A stretch of DNA of 64,000 nucleotides from Cetobacterium somerae ATCC BAA-474 (GCF_000479045.1 NZ_KI518170.1:1-64000), one strand, 5' to 3'. Positions 26,042 to 35,582 are shown, counted from the first letter of the stretch. Numbers and translations are program-made. The notes: generated by a model from the letters alone, not told the origin.

Positions 26042-27214
26042 ATGAAAAATTTTATTTATGATGTTCCAACGAGAGTTCTATTTGGAGATGGGCAAGTATC
26101 AAATGTAGGAAAAGAAGTTAAAAAACATGCAAGTAAAATTTTACTTCTTTATGGGAAAAATAGTATTAAAAAAAATGGATTATATGATGAGGTTATAAAG
26201 TTTTTAACTGAAGAAAACATTGAAATTATTGAACTTTCTGGAGTTGATCCTAATCCTAGAATTGAAACAGTTAGAGAAGGAGCTGATCTTTGTAGAAAAC
26301 ACAATTTAGAATTAGTTTTAGCTGTTGGAGGTGGAAGTACTATCGATTGTGCAAAGGGAATCGCTGCTCAAACTAAATATCATGGAGATATTTGGAAAGA
26401 CCTTTGTGTGGATAAAAAATTTAATCTATTAACTGAAGCACTACCTGTAGCTTCTATCTTAACTCTTGCTGCAACAGGAAGCGAAATGAATGGGAATAGT
26501 GTCTTATCTAACTCAAAAGAAAATTTAAAATTAGGATTTAACAGTTATATTTTAAGACCTGTTTTTTCTATACTTGACCCAACTTATACTTTTTCAGTTA
26601 ACAAATATCAAACTGCAGCTGGTGCTGTAGATATAATGAGTCATCTTTTTGAACAATATTTTTCACCAGATAAAAAAGGTTATCTGCAATCTCGTATAAT
26701 GGAAGGTCTTTTAAAAACAGTTATTCATTATGCACCAATTGCTTATGAAAATCCTACTAATTATGATGCAAGAGCCAATATTATGTGGGCAAGTTCTTTA
26801 TCATTAAATGGATTAACATCTGCTGGAAAAGAATCTACTGATTGGGCAACACATCAAATGGAACACGAACTAAGTGCTAAGTATGATATAACACATGGTG
26901 TTGGTTTAGGAATTTTAACACCTTATTGGATGGAGTATGTTCTTGATAAAGAAAATGTTCATAGATTTGTAGAATATGCCAATAATGTTTGGGGTATTTT
27001 TGGAGACGATGATTTCCAAGTTGCTAAAAAAGTAATCACAAAAACAAGAGAATTTTTTAATTCCTTAGATATTCCATCTACTCTAACAGATATAGGAATT
27101 GATAGTTCAAAATTTGAAGATATGGCAACTAGCGCAACAAGATTAGGCCCAATTGGAACTATGAAAAAATTAGAATATAAAGATGTATTAGAGATATTAA
27201 CAATGGCTTTATAA
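26042..27214 (+). CDS. Iron-containing alcohol dehydrogenase (butanol dehydrogenase-like)
   Basis: A 390-residue group III NAD(P)-dependent dehydrogenase of the BdhA/YqhD type. The nucleotide-binding GGGSTIDCAKGIAA is near residue 95. Metal ligands are an Asp in the AAGAVDIMSHLFEQYF segment and histidines there, in WATHQMEHELSAKYDITHGVGLG and nearby. Such enzymes reduce aldehydes to alcohols in fermentation or detoxification. Acetaldehyde from DeoC, encoded divergently, is an attractive but unproven substrate. It is co-transcribed with the preceding Crp-type regulator (12-bp gap, AGGAGG) and ends at a strong terminator. Confidence 0.9.
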   Translation: MKNFIYDVPTRVLFGDGQVSNVGKEVKKHASKILLLYGKNSIKKNGLYDEVIKFLTEENIEIIELSGVDPNPRIETVREGADLCRKHNLELVLAVGGGSTIDCAKGIAAQTKYHGDIWKDLCVDKKFNLLTEALPVASILTLAATGSEMNGNSVLSNSKENLKLGFNSYILRPVFSILDPTYTFSVNKYQTAAGAVDIMSHLFEQYFSPDKKGYLQSRIMEGLLKTVIHYAPIAYENPTNYDARANIMWASSLSLNGLTSAGKESTDWATHQMEHELSAKYDITHGVGLGILTPYWMEYVLDKENVHRFVEYANNVWGIFGDDDFQVAKKVITKTREFFNSLDIPSTLTDIGIDSSKFEDMATSATRLGPIGTMKKLEYKDVLEILTMAL

Positions 27215-27220
27215 TATGGT

Positions 27221-27256
27221 AATAGTCTGAGAAATTTTCTCAGACTATTATTTTTT
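27221..27256. terminator. Bidirectional terminator
   Basis: AATAGTCTGAGAA (27221-27233) pairs with TTCTCAGACTATT (27237-27249), then a T-run. It overlaps the end of the convergent vanZ-like gene. Confidence 0.88.
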
Positions 27257-27676
27257 CTTATTTAATTTGATTATAGGATTTTTATTGAAATTAAAAAATA
27301 AAAATATTGATATTATTCCTAAACTTCCCCCTAACGTATCTATTAATACATCTTTTATTGCTGGTCCTCTTCCTGGTATAAATCCTTGGTGAAATTCATC
27401 TGTACAAGCATATAAAAATGTTAAAATTATACTTATTAAAACAGATTTTTTATCTAAAACTTTGAAACTTAAAAAATAGCTACTACCTAAGATTAGGTAT
27501 ATTGTAAAATGTGCTAACTTTCTAACATCTAAACCAAATATCTCTAGAAAATCTTTTAAATATTGAAGTATAAAATTAGATTGTTTTAAAGATTCTTCAC
27601 CATTTTGATGAGAAAACCAGAAAATCAAAATCATAGTAGCAATAGAAATAAATCTAAATAATCTTGTTCGACTCAT
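27248..27676 (-). CDS. VanZ-family membrane protein
   Basis: A 142-residue protein with four hydrophobic segments. Family motifs are FWFSHQNGEES, KLAHFTIYLILGSS and DEFHQGFIPGRGPAIKDVLIDTLGG. VanZ-like proteins influence teicoplanin or detergent sensitivity in some bacteria, but their biochemical role is unsettled. AAGGGAGA precedes the ATG. It lies 12 bp after the GGDEF gene and is probably co-transcribed with it. Confidence 0.88.
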   Translation of the reverse strand: MSRTRLFRFISIATMILIFWFSHQNGEESLKQSNFILQYLKDFLEIFGLDVRKLAHFTIYLILGSSYFLSFKVLDKKSVLISIILTFLYACTDEFHQGFIPGRGPAIKDVLIDTLGGSLGIISIFLFFNFNKNPIIKLNKKK

Positions 27677-27688
27677 TAAGTATCTCCC

Positions 27689-28756
27689 TTATTTTATTTT
27701 TTGTTTTTTATCTTTCATTTTATATAATTCAATGTCCGCTTTTTTATATAAACTATTTAAACTTTCATTTTCATATCTTTCTGCCATTCCTACACTAACA
27801 CTAAATTTTAAATCATTTGATAAATTCTCTTTTTCTAAATCTTTTTGTATTCTTTCATAAATTTTTTCTAAATCCTCTAAAGTCCCATCTATAATTATTG
27901 ACAATTCATCTCCACCTATTCGAATTATGAAATCATTTGATTTTCTTACATTTCTTTTTAAAATCTCAGATATTTTTTTTAAAACTAGATCACCAATATC
28001 ATGACCGTTATTATCATTTATCTCTTTAAATTTATCAATATCTAGAATCATCATTGAAAAAATAGTGTTTTTTTTATTTTCTAAAAGTTTATTTATTTTT
28101 TCTTCATAAAAATTTCTATTATATAGTCCAGTTAAAAGATCTTTATAAACTTTCTCTTTCAAATCTAATGTTTTCTTTTTAGAATCTGTAATCTCTTTTA
28201 TCATTCCTAAAATACCATACTTATCATTTCCTAAGTCAACTCTAGATTTAAATGTTTGATACCACCTTCCTTGAAATTTTTCCTCTTCATAAAAATTCCC
28301 ATTTTCTAAAGCTTTTCTGTTGTTAATTTCACACTTCTCTGCCATCTTTTTTGGAAAAAATTCACTCTCTTTTTTTCCAATTATCTCTAAATAAGATTTG
28401 CCTAGATAATTTGCATAAGATTCATTGAAATACTCTATTCTACCTTTTGAATCTAAATAAAATATGAAATCTTGAACTGTATCTAACATTGTTACTAATT
28501 TATATTCAGATTTTTCCATTATTTCATGGAATTCCATTTGGACAAACTTCTCATTTTCTACTTCTATATCGTAAGTTCTTACTTGATAATTTTCAATTAA
28601 ACTAAATTCTTTTACTGACAAATTTAAACGTTTTTCGTCAATATTCTGCTCTTTTAAAATATTTCTCATTTTTTTATTTAAATATTTAACTTCTAAGTTA
28701 CTATCTAAAACTAATATTCCTATTGTCAGATTGTCTAATAATATATTTTTAAACAT
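27689..28756 (-). CDS. PAS-GGDEF diguanylate cyclase
   Basis: A 355-residue soluble protein. Residues about 1-80 form a degenerate PAS-like region and 85-190 a PAS domain (TMLDTVQDFIFYLDSKGRIEYFN). A GGDEF domain spans 200-355 with DLLTGLYNRN, LDIDKFKEIND and the catalytic GGDEL at 281-285. It is predicted to make cyclic di-GMP. The position of the inhibitory RxxD site reads K272-S-N-D275, so product inhibition may be weak or altered. It is the only GGDEF protein in the window with an intact catalytic motif. It lies 7 kb from a Pel-like operon whose PelD carries an RxxD site. Confidence 0.93.
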   Translation of the reverse strand: MFKNILLDNLTIGILVLDSNLEVKYLNKKMRNILKEQNIDEKRLNLSVKEFSLIENYQVRTYDIEVENEKFVQMEFHEIMEKSEYKLVTMLDTVQDFIFYLDSKGRIEYFNESYANYLGKSYLEIIGKKESEFFPKKMAEKCEINNRKALENGNFYEEEKFQGRWYQTFKSRVDLGNDKYGILGMIKEITDSKKKTLDLKEKVYKDLLTGLYNRNFYEEKINKLLENKKNTIFSMMILDIDKFKEINDNNGHDIGDLVLKKISEILKRNVRKSNDFIIRIGGDELSIIIDGTLEDLEKIYERIQKDLEKENLSNDLKFSVSVGMAERYENESLNSLYKKADIELYKMKDKKQKIK

Positions 28757-28865
28757 CTTACACCTCTTAACTTTTTATATTTACTCCATATTTTATCATA
28801 TTTTAAAAAATATAAAAAATTTTTTATTTTTCAAAATATTTTAATTTCTATACTACAAGTAGAAT

Positions 28866-28901
28866 TTCTTGTAAAACTATGCTAAACTTAATACAGTTTA
28901 G
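28866..28901 (+). promoter_or_regulatory. Promoter with palindrome over the -10 for the peptide/nickel-type transporter
   Basis: TTCTTG (28866-28871), 17 bp, TAATAC (28889-28894). The -10 hexamer is exactly the spacer of a 7-bp inverted repeat, CTAAACT (28882-28888) and AGTTTAG (28895-28901). A protein bound there would block the promoter. Confidence 0.5.
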
Positions 28902-28921
28902 ATAAAAATTTTGGAGGCATT

Positions 28922-30442
28922 ATGAAAAAGAAAATTATGGCTGCTTTAATAGCAATATCACTACTTTCTTTAGGTGGATGTAAGGAAGAACAAATTGAGA
29001 ATAAAACAAAAATAATAATTCCTATTAAAGTCGGATTTAACTCAATCGCTCCAGATACTGATGTTTCGGCTGCTACAAAAGAGGTCATTAGAAATATGAA
29101 TACTGGATTAATTCGATTTGATCCTAACTCTAAAACTCTCGTTCCCGCTTTAGCTGAATCTTATGAAATTAAAAATAATGGACGAAGCTATATTTTCAAA
29201 CTAAGAAATGATATTACATTTCATAATAAGCAAAAAATTACTCCTGAAGATGTTAAATACTCTTTTGAAAGAGTCGCTGGGACAAATAGTGGAAAAGCCA
29301 TTGTTGGAGAATGGAATAAAAAATTAGAAAGTATAAACATATTAGATACTAATACTATTGAGATAAATATAAAAGATACTGAACATAGTAGCTCTGATAT
29401 ATATAATATTACTGATGTTTCTATTATACCAAAAGGAATTAGCGAAAGCGAATTAGAAAAAAATCCAATTGGAGCAGGACCATATAAATTTGTTGAATAT
29501 ATCCCTGGACAAAAAATTGTGTTAGAGGCTTTTGAAGACTATTATTTAGGTGCTCCTGAAATAAAAGAGGTTGAATTTAAAGTCTATAAAGAAGGAGCTA
29601 GTAGACTTCTTTCATTTAAAAATGGTGAAATCGATTTTCTTCCTTTAAATTTAGAATCTTTAAAAGAAGTTACAAAAGATAAAAATATAGAAGTGGTATC
29701 ATCTTTAGGTAATGATGTTAATATTTTATATTTAAATAACTCTTTTAAACCTTTCCAAAATAAAAAAGTTAGACAAGCTATTTGGGAAGCTATTGATATG
29801 GATAGAATTATTGAAAATTTAGCTTTACCTAAAGCTGAAAAGTTATATACACATATGTCTCCATATTTAAAAGAATTTTATAAGAATGGACTAGAAAAAA
29901 ATTATCCCTATAATCCAGAAACTGCTAAAGAGCTTCTAAAAGAAGCTGGTTACAGTAACTTAAGTTTTACTTTAACAACTATTTCAGAAAATACTTTTGA
30001 AAATGATTTAGCTCTTTTTATTAAAGAGGATTTATCTAAAATTGGTGTTAATGTAAGTATTAATCCAATTCCATGGGGACAGTATCTTCCAGAAGTTTAC
30101 AAAGGTCATAAATATGAAGCTGCTCTTTTAAGAGTTGCAGGATACCCTGATCCACAAAGAATTCTTCAAAGATATAAGACAAATTACTCTTCAAATATGG
30201 GGAATTATTCAAATAAAAAAGTGGATGAACTTTTATTAGAAGCGACTGAAACTTATGATACTCAAAGAAAAATTGAAATTTATAAAGAGATTCAAAAATT
30301 GTTAAATGAAGATATTGCATCTGTTTATTTAATGGATCAGGGAGTCGCCGTAGCTCTCTCATCTAAATATACAGGATATAAAACATACCCTTTTGCTTTT
30401 ATAGATGTTTCAACTATAAAATTAAAAAAAATTAATAAGTAG
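28922..30442 (+). CDS. Lipoprotein substrate-binding protein, peptide/nickel ABC transporter (SBP family 5)
   Basis: A 506-residue lipoprotein. The signal peptide ends LLSLGGC with the lipid-attachment Cys20, followed by a family 5 fold with LTFHN-like (ITFHNKQKITPEDVKYSFERV) and GAGPYKFVEYIPGQ segments. It is the first gene of a five-gene operon with two permeases and two ATPases. Substrates of this family range from di- and oligopeptides to nickel or haem. No decisive specificity residue is visible. TTTGGAGGC precedes the ATG. Confidence 0.92.
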   Translation: MKKKIMAALIAISLLSLGGCKEEQIENKTKIIIPIKVGFNSIAPDTDVSAATKEVIRNMNTGLIRFDPNSKTLVPALAESYEIKNNGRSYIFKLRNDITFHNKQKITPEDVKYSFERVAGTNSGKAIVGEWNKKLESINILDTNTIEINIKDTEHSSSDIYNITDVSIIPKGISESELEKNPIGAGPYKFVEYIPGQKIVLEAFEDYYLGAPEIKEVEFKVYKEGASRLLSFKNGEIDFLPLNLESLKEVTKDKNIEVVSSLGNDVNILYLNNSFKPFQNKKVRQAIWEAIDMDRIIENLALPKAEKLYTHMSPYLKEFYKNGLEKNYPYNPETAKELLKEAGYSNLSFTLTTISENTFENDLALFIKEDLSKIGVNVSINPIPWGQYLPEVYKGHKYEAALLRVAGYPDPQRILQRYKTNYSSNMGNYSNKKVDELLLEATETYDTQRKIEIYKEIQKLLNEDIASVYLMDQGVAVALSSKYTGYKTYPFAFIDVSTIKLKKINK

Positions 30443-30451
30443 GTGAAATCT

Positions 30452-31405
30452 TTGATATACTTAAAAAAATTTTTTTCATCTATTATTACTATTTTTATAG
30501 TATCTTTAATTATTTTTTTACTTTTTGAATCATTACCTGGAGACCCAGTTTTAATTAGACTAGGAATTGAAAGTGATCCTATTTTAGAAGCTCGTTTGAG
30601 AGAGGAGCTTGGCTTAAATGCTCCTTTTTATATTCGATTTTTTAAATGGTGTTTTCAACTTTTAAAAGGAGATTTAGGTAACTCTTTTTCTTATTCTAGT
30701 TATACTGTTGTTGAACTAATAAAGTCTAGATTTTTAACTACTTTTATAATTACAATTTCAACTTTAGTAATTGTATTGGTTACATCTATACCATTAGGAA
30801 CAATTTTAGCTAAAAATCATAAGTTTAAGACTTTTAAATTTTTAAAAGTTTTTTCTCAAATTGGGTTTTCAATCCCTGCGTTTTGGACTGCAATAGTTTT
30901 AATGTATATCTTCTCATTAAAGCTAAAACTTCTTCCTACTTTAGGAAGTGTTAATTGGAATAGATACCCAATTACATCTTTAAAATCTCTTATTCTCCCG
31001 ATACTTACTCTTAGCATAAGTAAGGTGCCTTTAGTCAGTCACTACCTTTGTAATAGTATGATTGAGGAAAGTTCAAAGGATTATGTTCGAGTAGCAAAAA
31101 GTAAAGGTTTAAATCAAAATGAGATATATAAAAAACATATATTAAGAAACTCTTTGATTAGTGTTATCACTGTAATTGGTATGATTACGATTTATCTTAT
31201 TACTGGAACTATCGTTATTGAAAATGTTTTTGCATTACCAGGATTAGGAACCCTTTTAATGGAAGGAATAAGTCGAAAAGATTATCCACTTGTTCAAGGT
31301 ATTGTTCTTTATATAAGTTTTTCTGTTATTTTGATAAATTTTATTATAGATATTATGTATTCTATTATCGATCCAAGAATTAGAAAAGAAGGAGAAAAAA
31401 GATGA
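30452..31405 (+). CDS. ABC transporter permease, DppB/NikB type
   Basis: A 317-residue inner-membrane permease with six membrane helices and the family EAA loop near DYVRVAKSKGLNQNEIYKKHILRN. The N-terminus (FFSSIITIFIVSLIIFLLF, then LPGDPV) is typical. No ATG is near the start. A GTG at 30443 directly abuts the preceding stop and has no SD. A TTG at 30452 follows TAGGTGA at good spacing and is preferred. It overlaps the next permease by 4 bp. Confidence 0.9.
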   Translation: MIYLKKFFSSIITIFIVSLIIFLLFESLPGDPVLIRLGIESDPILEARLREELGLNAPFYIRFFKWCFQLLKGDLGNSFSYSSYTVVELIKSRFLTTFIITISTLVIVLVTSIPLGTILAKNHKFKTFKFLKVFSQIGFSIPAFWTAIVLMYIFSLKLKLLPTLGSVNWNRYPITSLKSLILPILTLSISKVPLVSHYLCNSMIEESSKDYVRVAKSKGLNQNEIYKKHILRNSLISVITVIGMITIYLITGTIVIENVFALPGLGTLLMEGISRKDYPLVQGIVLYISFSVILINFIIDIMYSIIDPRIRKEGEKR

Positions 31406-32205
31406 ATCTATCTAAAAATACTAACTTAAAAATTGGTTTATCTATTATTGGTGTTCTTTTCTTTTTTATGATTTTAAGTATATTTTGGACTCCATATAAT
31501 CCATACTTAATTGATGAGTTAAATAGATTAAAACCGCCATCTTTTTCCCATATATTAGGAACTGATCAGTTGGGAAGAGATATTTTATCTAGAGTTATGG
31601 TTGCTTCTCAAGGAGCTTTTTATGTTGGTTTTATTTCTGTTCTTATTGGTGGAATTATCGGAAGTTTTTTAGGAACTATATCGGGGTATTTCTCCAACTG
31701 GATTGATGAAATAATCTCTAAAATAATTGATGCTTTTATGTCTATTCCATCTATCTTATTTTTATTAGTTTTTATAACCATATTTGGAAAAGATCTTAAA
31801 AACACAGCCATTTCAATTGGCATTTTAAATATTCCTACTTTTTTCAGAATTAGCAGAAGTAAAGTTATGGAAATTAAAAATCTACCATATATAACTTGGG
31901 CTAGAATAATAGGGGTTAAAGAGATTCAAATTATTTTTTCACATATTTTTCCAAATATACTATCTACATTAATTGTTGTTGGTGCATTATCTTTTTCAAC
32001 AGCAATTCTAACAGAAGCTAGTCTTAGTTATTTAGGAATGGGAGCTAATCCTCCTGAACCTACTTGGGGTGAGATTATTTACAGAGCTCAGGAGTATATA
32101 ACAACAAATCCATTTTATGCTTTTGTTCCTGGAGTTTTAATTAGTTTAGTAGCTATTGGCTTTAATCTTCTTGGCGAAGGTATCAAAGAGTATATAAAAA
32201 AATAG
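31402..32205 (+). CDS. ABC transporter permease, DppC/NikC type
   Basis: A 267-residue partner permease. HILGTDQLGRDILSRVM is the DppC/OppC signature segment. The EAA loop is at LPYITWARIIGVKEIQIIFSHIFPN, and membrane helices follow. It starts with ATGA overlapping the previous stop. With the preceding gene it forms the heterodimeric channel. Confidence 0.92.
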   Translation: MNLSKNTNLKIGLSIIGVLFFFMILSIFWTPYNPYLIDELNRLKPPSFSHILGTDQLGRDILSRVMVASQGAFYVGFISVLIGGIIGSFLGTISGYFSNWIDEIISKIIDAFMSIPSILFLLVFITIFGKDLKNTAISIGILNIPTFFRISRSKVMEIKNLPYITWARIIGVKEIQIIFSHIFPNILSTLIVVGALSFSTAILTEASLSYLGMGANPPEPTWGEIIYRAQEYITTNPFYAFVPGVLISLVAIGFNLLGEGIKEYIKK

Positions 32206-32219
32206 GAGTATATATAAAT

Positions 32220-33197
32220 ATGGTTATTTTAAATGTTACAAATCTATCCATAGAGGAGATTTCAAAAATTAATAGAGTTGTTGTTGATGAAATATCTTTC
32301 TCTTTAAAAAAGGGTGAAGTTCTAGGAATAGTTGGTGAAAGTGGAAGTGGTAAAACTGTTACAGCAATGAGTCTTTTAAATTTATTATCAGATGATTTAA
32401 AAATTTCAAAAGGAACCATTAATTTTTTAGGTACTGATATTTGTAAAGCTTCTGAAAAAGAACTTGAAAAAATTAGAGGTAATAGTTTTTCTATTATATT
32501 TCAAAATCCAATTAGTTCATTAAATCCTCTAATGAAAGTTGGAAAACAAATCTTAGAAGTAATTGAAAAACATCAAAATTTAGATAAAAAACAGATGTTA
32601 AATAGAACTTTTGAAGTTCTATCTGATGTTGGTTTTAAAGATAATTTTATGGAGATATATAATAAATATCCACATGAACTTAGTGGAGGACAGGGTCAAA
32701 GAATCGGTATTGCAATGGCAATTGCCAATAATCCCAAAATTATTATTGCAGATGAACCAACAACAGCACTTGATAAAAATACTCAAGCACAAATTTTAAA
32801 TCTTTTAAAAGAGATTCAAAATAAATATCAAACTTCTATAATTCTAATATCTCATGATTTAGAGATTATTAAGAATTTTACTGACAATGCTTTAATTATG
32901 TATTTTGGACAAATTGTAGAAAGTGGTAGTACCTATGACATCTTTCTTAATCCTAATCATCACTATACTAAAGGACTTCTGGATTCTCTTCCTGAAAATT
33001 TTAAAAAAGGAGAGTCTATTAAAGTGATGAAAGGAGGAATCCCAAATATAAATGACAATATCGAAGGATGCTTTTTTTCTCCTAGATGTCCTGCTGCTAT
33101 AGAGAATTGTAAAAAAAATAGAATTATGTATAATTTTGATAAAAAAAATCATAAAGGAATTCGATGTATCAATCCTTTAAAGGAAAAGAATCTATGA
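32220..33197 (+). CDS. ABC transporter ATPase, DppD/OppD type
   Basis: A 325-residue ATPase with Walker A GESGSGKTVT, ABC signature LSGGQGQR, Walker B IIIADEPTTALD and the switch in LISHD. The C-terminal oligopeptide-transporter domain holds the expected cysteines (GCFFSPRCPAAIENCKK, then IRCIN), which bind a [4Fe-4S] cluster in characterised DppD proteins. Its stop overlaps the start of the partner ATPase (ATGA at 33194). Confidence 0.93.
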   Translation: MVILNVTNLSIEEISKINRVVVDEISFSLKKGEVLGIVGESGSGKTVTAMSLLNLLSDDLKISKGTINFLGTDICKASEKELEKIRGNSFSIIFQNPISSLNPLMKVGKQILEVIEKHQNLDKKQMLNRTFEVLSDVGFKDNFMEIYNKYPHELSGGQGQRIGIAMAIANNPKIIIADEPTTALDKNTQAQILNLLKEIQNKYQTSIILISHDLEIIKNFTDNALIMYFGQIVESGSTYDIFLNPNHHYTKGLLDSLPENFKKGESIKVMKGGIPNINDNIEGCFFSPRCPAAIENCKKNRIMYNFDKKNHKGIRCINPLKEKNL

Positions 33198-33874
33198 AAA
33201 ATAAAATAATCTTTAAAATAAAAAATCTAAACAAAAAATTTAAAAACTCTTTGGTTTTAAATAACGTTACTTTTAATATTTTTGAAGGTGAAACTCTTGG
33301 AATTGTAGGACCTAGTGGATGCGGCAAAAGTACTTTTGGAAAAATATTACTACTACTTTTATCACCTGATTCTGGTGAAATCATATATAAAAATAAAAAT
33401 ATATTTGCTTATAATAAAAATGAAATTTTAGAGTTTCGTAAAGATATTCAAATGGTCCTACAAGATCCCTATCTTTCTCTAAATCCTAAAAAAAATATTC
33501 AGTGGCATTTAGAAGAACCTTTATCTGTTTTAAATTTTCCTAAACATGAACGACTTGAAAAAATTCTTTCTATGTTAGAATTAGTTGGTTTATCTAGAGA
33601 TTACTTAAATAAATATCCAAATCAGCTAAGTGGAGGACAAAAACAAAGAGTTTTAATTCTAGCAGCTCTACTTATAAATCCTAAAGTTATTGTTTTAGAT
33701 GAATCTGTTTCAGCTTTAGATATCTCTGTTCAGGCTCAAATTCTAAATCTTTTAAGTGAGCTACAAAAAAAATTAAATCTAACATATATTTTTATATCTC
33801 ATGATTTAAATGTTGTAAAGTATATGTGTGACCGTATTATTTCTTTTGAAAATGGAAAAGTTATAGATATATAA
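33194..33874 (+). CDS. ABC transporter ATPase, DppF/NikE type, short form
   Basis: A 226-residue ATPase with Walker A GPSGCGKST, signature LSGGQKQR, Walker B VIVLDESVSALD and FISHD. The open frame begins at 33164. The ATGA overlap with the preceding stop, and an AAAGGAAAAG site, make 33194 the likely start. It ends soon after the switch region and lacks the C-terminal Cys-containing extension usual in OppF/DppF, closer to NikE in size. Last gene before a strong terminator. Confidence 0.9.
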   Translation: MKNKIIFKIKNLNKKFKNSLVLNNVTFNIFEGETLGIVGPSGCGKSTFGKILLLLLSPDSGEIIYKNKNIFAYNKNEILEFRKDIQMVLQDPYLSLNPKKNIQWHLEEPLSVLNFPKHERLEKILSMLELVGLSRDYLNKYPNQLSGGQKQRVLILAALLINPKVIVLDESVSALDISVQAQILNLLSELQKKLNLTYIFISHDLNVVKYMCDRIISFENGKVIDI

Positions 33875-33899
33875 AAAAAGGGTTTATGCAACCCTTTTT
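33875..33899. terminator. Bidirectional terminator
   Basis: AAAAAGGGTT (33875-33884) pairs with AACCCTTTTT (33890-33899) across a 5-nt loop. A- and T-runs flank both sides. Confidence 0.88.
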
Positions 33900-35582
33900 T
33901 TATTGTTGATTTATAAATTTAACTGCGTTCTCTCCTGCAATACGTCCAAATATAACTGCAGCACTGTATGCAGCACTACTGTTTGTAACTTCTCCTGCAG
34001 CGAATACTCCTGGAACTACATTTCCTTCTACATCTAAAACTTCAGTTTTTTCGTTTGCTACTACTCCACCTCTAGTCATATGAACAGCTGATTCAACCTG
34101 AACACCATAGAATGGTCCCTCTGTTCTGAACTCTCTTTTAAATGGTTTTGCTCTAAATGGATCTTCTTCTTCTCCACGTATCGCTTTATTGAAATGATCT
34201 CTTGTAGCTACTAGCTTATCTGCTGGTACACCTAATTTTTGTGCTAATTCTTCTAAAGTATCAGCCTTTACATGATATCCTTTTGCAGTGTGCTTTTGTA
34301 AACGGTAACTTGCTTCATATAAAGCTTGATCATATATATAGAATGCCTTTCCATCTGGTTGAGCTAATATTGTTTGAGCAGCTTTAAATCTATCATTTTT
34401 AGAGATATTTTCATTTAAGAATCTTTCTCCCTTTGCATTTACAAGCATAAATCCATCTCCACCACCAGTTAAATCTCTAGTAGTTCTAACTATAAATGGG
34501 AATAAATTTAGTTCATCTAAATTAGCTAATTGCATATTATTTTCTTCAAATACAGGAATAAAATCACCCGTTGCTCCAAGTTGATTTGAAGTTTGAAGTT
34601 TTTCAGTTCCAGGAGAGTATTTAGCTAACAACTCCTTATTTGATGAAAATCCTCCAGTTGCCATAACAACAGCTTTTGCCTTTATATCATAAAAGTTATT
34701 TCCATTTTGAACCTTAACTCCTTTAATAGCTCCATTCTCTACTATTAAATCTGTTCCTTTTGTCCCTGTTCTTATATCTATACCTAAACTTTTAGCTTTT
34801 GCTTCCATTCCATCTTGTACTTCTTCTCCAGCATAAGCATCTTTTTCAGCCATATGCCCTCTTTTTCCGTAATAATGATTTAATTTTACTCCCATTTCTC
34901 TTAACCAAGAATCTAATTTTGAAGCTCCTTCTGCTTGAGCTCTAGTTCTTTCTGGAGTATCCATCCAGTTTGTATTATCAGCAATTAATTTCTCAACAGA
35001 ATCCTCTACACCTGCTTTTTTCTCTGCTTCTGAATTAATTAAGTCATAGAAATTCATATCGTACTTTCCATTTCCACTTAATATATCTAATTTTTCAATT
35101 AATATTATATTATTTAATCCAGCTTCTTTTGCAGATATTGCTGCTGCAAGACCTGCTGGTCCTCCACCAACTATAACTAGGTCTGTAGATACTGGCTCTA
35201 AATATGCCACTGGTTGCTCTGGTCCTGCTGTTTTTACAGTTATTCTACCAAAATCTTTTCCACCCTCTTTTAATGCTGCAGCCACTGCTCTTTTAACTCC
35301 TAAAGATGTGTATGTTGCTCCTGATACACTATCAACTATTGGAGATTGAGCTTTTAAAATTCTATCTTTTAAAATTGGAAATGATCTTGACATTATATGT
35401 GAAGTTTCATTATCTGAAACTAATTCAAGATTTTCAATCTTATCTCCTTTTGTGATTACATTTACTTTAATCTCTCCAGAAAATCCATTTCCTTTACCTA
35501 TAATAGACTTTTCCTTCTCACCGCAAGCCATTAACATTAAACTTGCTAACAAAATTGCTAATTTACACCTGTTTACTTTCAT
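33900..35582 (-). CDS. Flavinylated, FAD-dependent fumarate/urocanate-reductase-like lipoprotein
   Basis: A 560-residue exported lipoprotein with lipobox LMLMAC (Cys20). Residues 35-105 form an FMN-binding domain containing D84-SVSGA-T90, matching the ApbE flavinylation motif Dxx(S/T)GAT. Thr90 should therefore carry covalent FMN. Residues 115-560 are a flavocytochrome-c-type FAD reductase (VIVGGGPAGLAAAISAKEAG; ATGGFSSNKELL; HMTRGGVV near the substrate site). Relatives reduce fumarate, urocanate, acrylates or other alkenes as respiratory acceptors outside the cytoplasmic membrane. The actual acceptor is not predictable by eye. It stands alone, with a long inverted repeat before its start codon. 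Confidence 0.9.
   Translation of the reverse strand: MKVNRCKLAILLASLMLMACGEKEKSIIGKGNGFSGEIKVNVITKGDKIENLELVSDNETSHIMSRSFPILKDRILKAQSPIVDSVSGATYTSLGVKRAVAAALKEGGKDFGRITVKTAGPEQPVAYLEPVSTDLVIVGGGPAGLAAAISAKEAGLNNIILIEKLDILSGNGKYDMNFYDLINSEAEKKAGVEDSVEKLIADNTNWMDTPERTRAQAEGASKLDSWLREMGVKLNHYYGKRGHMAEKDAYAGEEVQDGMEAKAKSLGIDIRTGTKGTDLIVENGAIKGVKVQNGNNFYDIKAKAVVMATGGFSSNKELLAKYSPGTEKLQTSNQLGATGDFIPVFEENNMQLANLDELNLFPFIVRTTRDLTGGGDGFMLVNAKGERFLNENISKNDRFKAAQTILAQPDGKAFYIYDQALYEASYRLQKHTAKGYHVKADTLEELAQKLGVPADKLVATRDHFNKAIRGEEEDPFRAKPFKREFRTEGPFYGVQVESAVHMTRGGVVANEKTEVLDVEGNVVPGVFAAGEVTNSSAAYSAAVIFGRIAGENAVKFINQQ

Noticed and set aside
30443-30451. GTG start for the first permease of the peptide/nickel-type transporter
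   Set aside because: It abuts the previous stop and has no ribosome site upstream, whereas TTG at 30452 has TAGGTGA at proper spacing.
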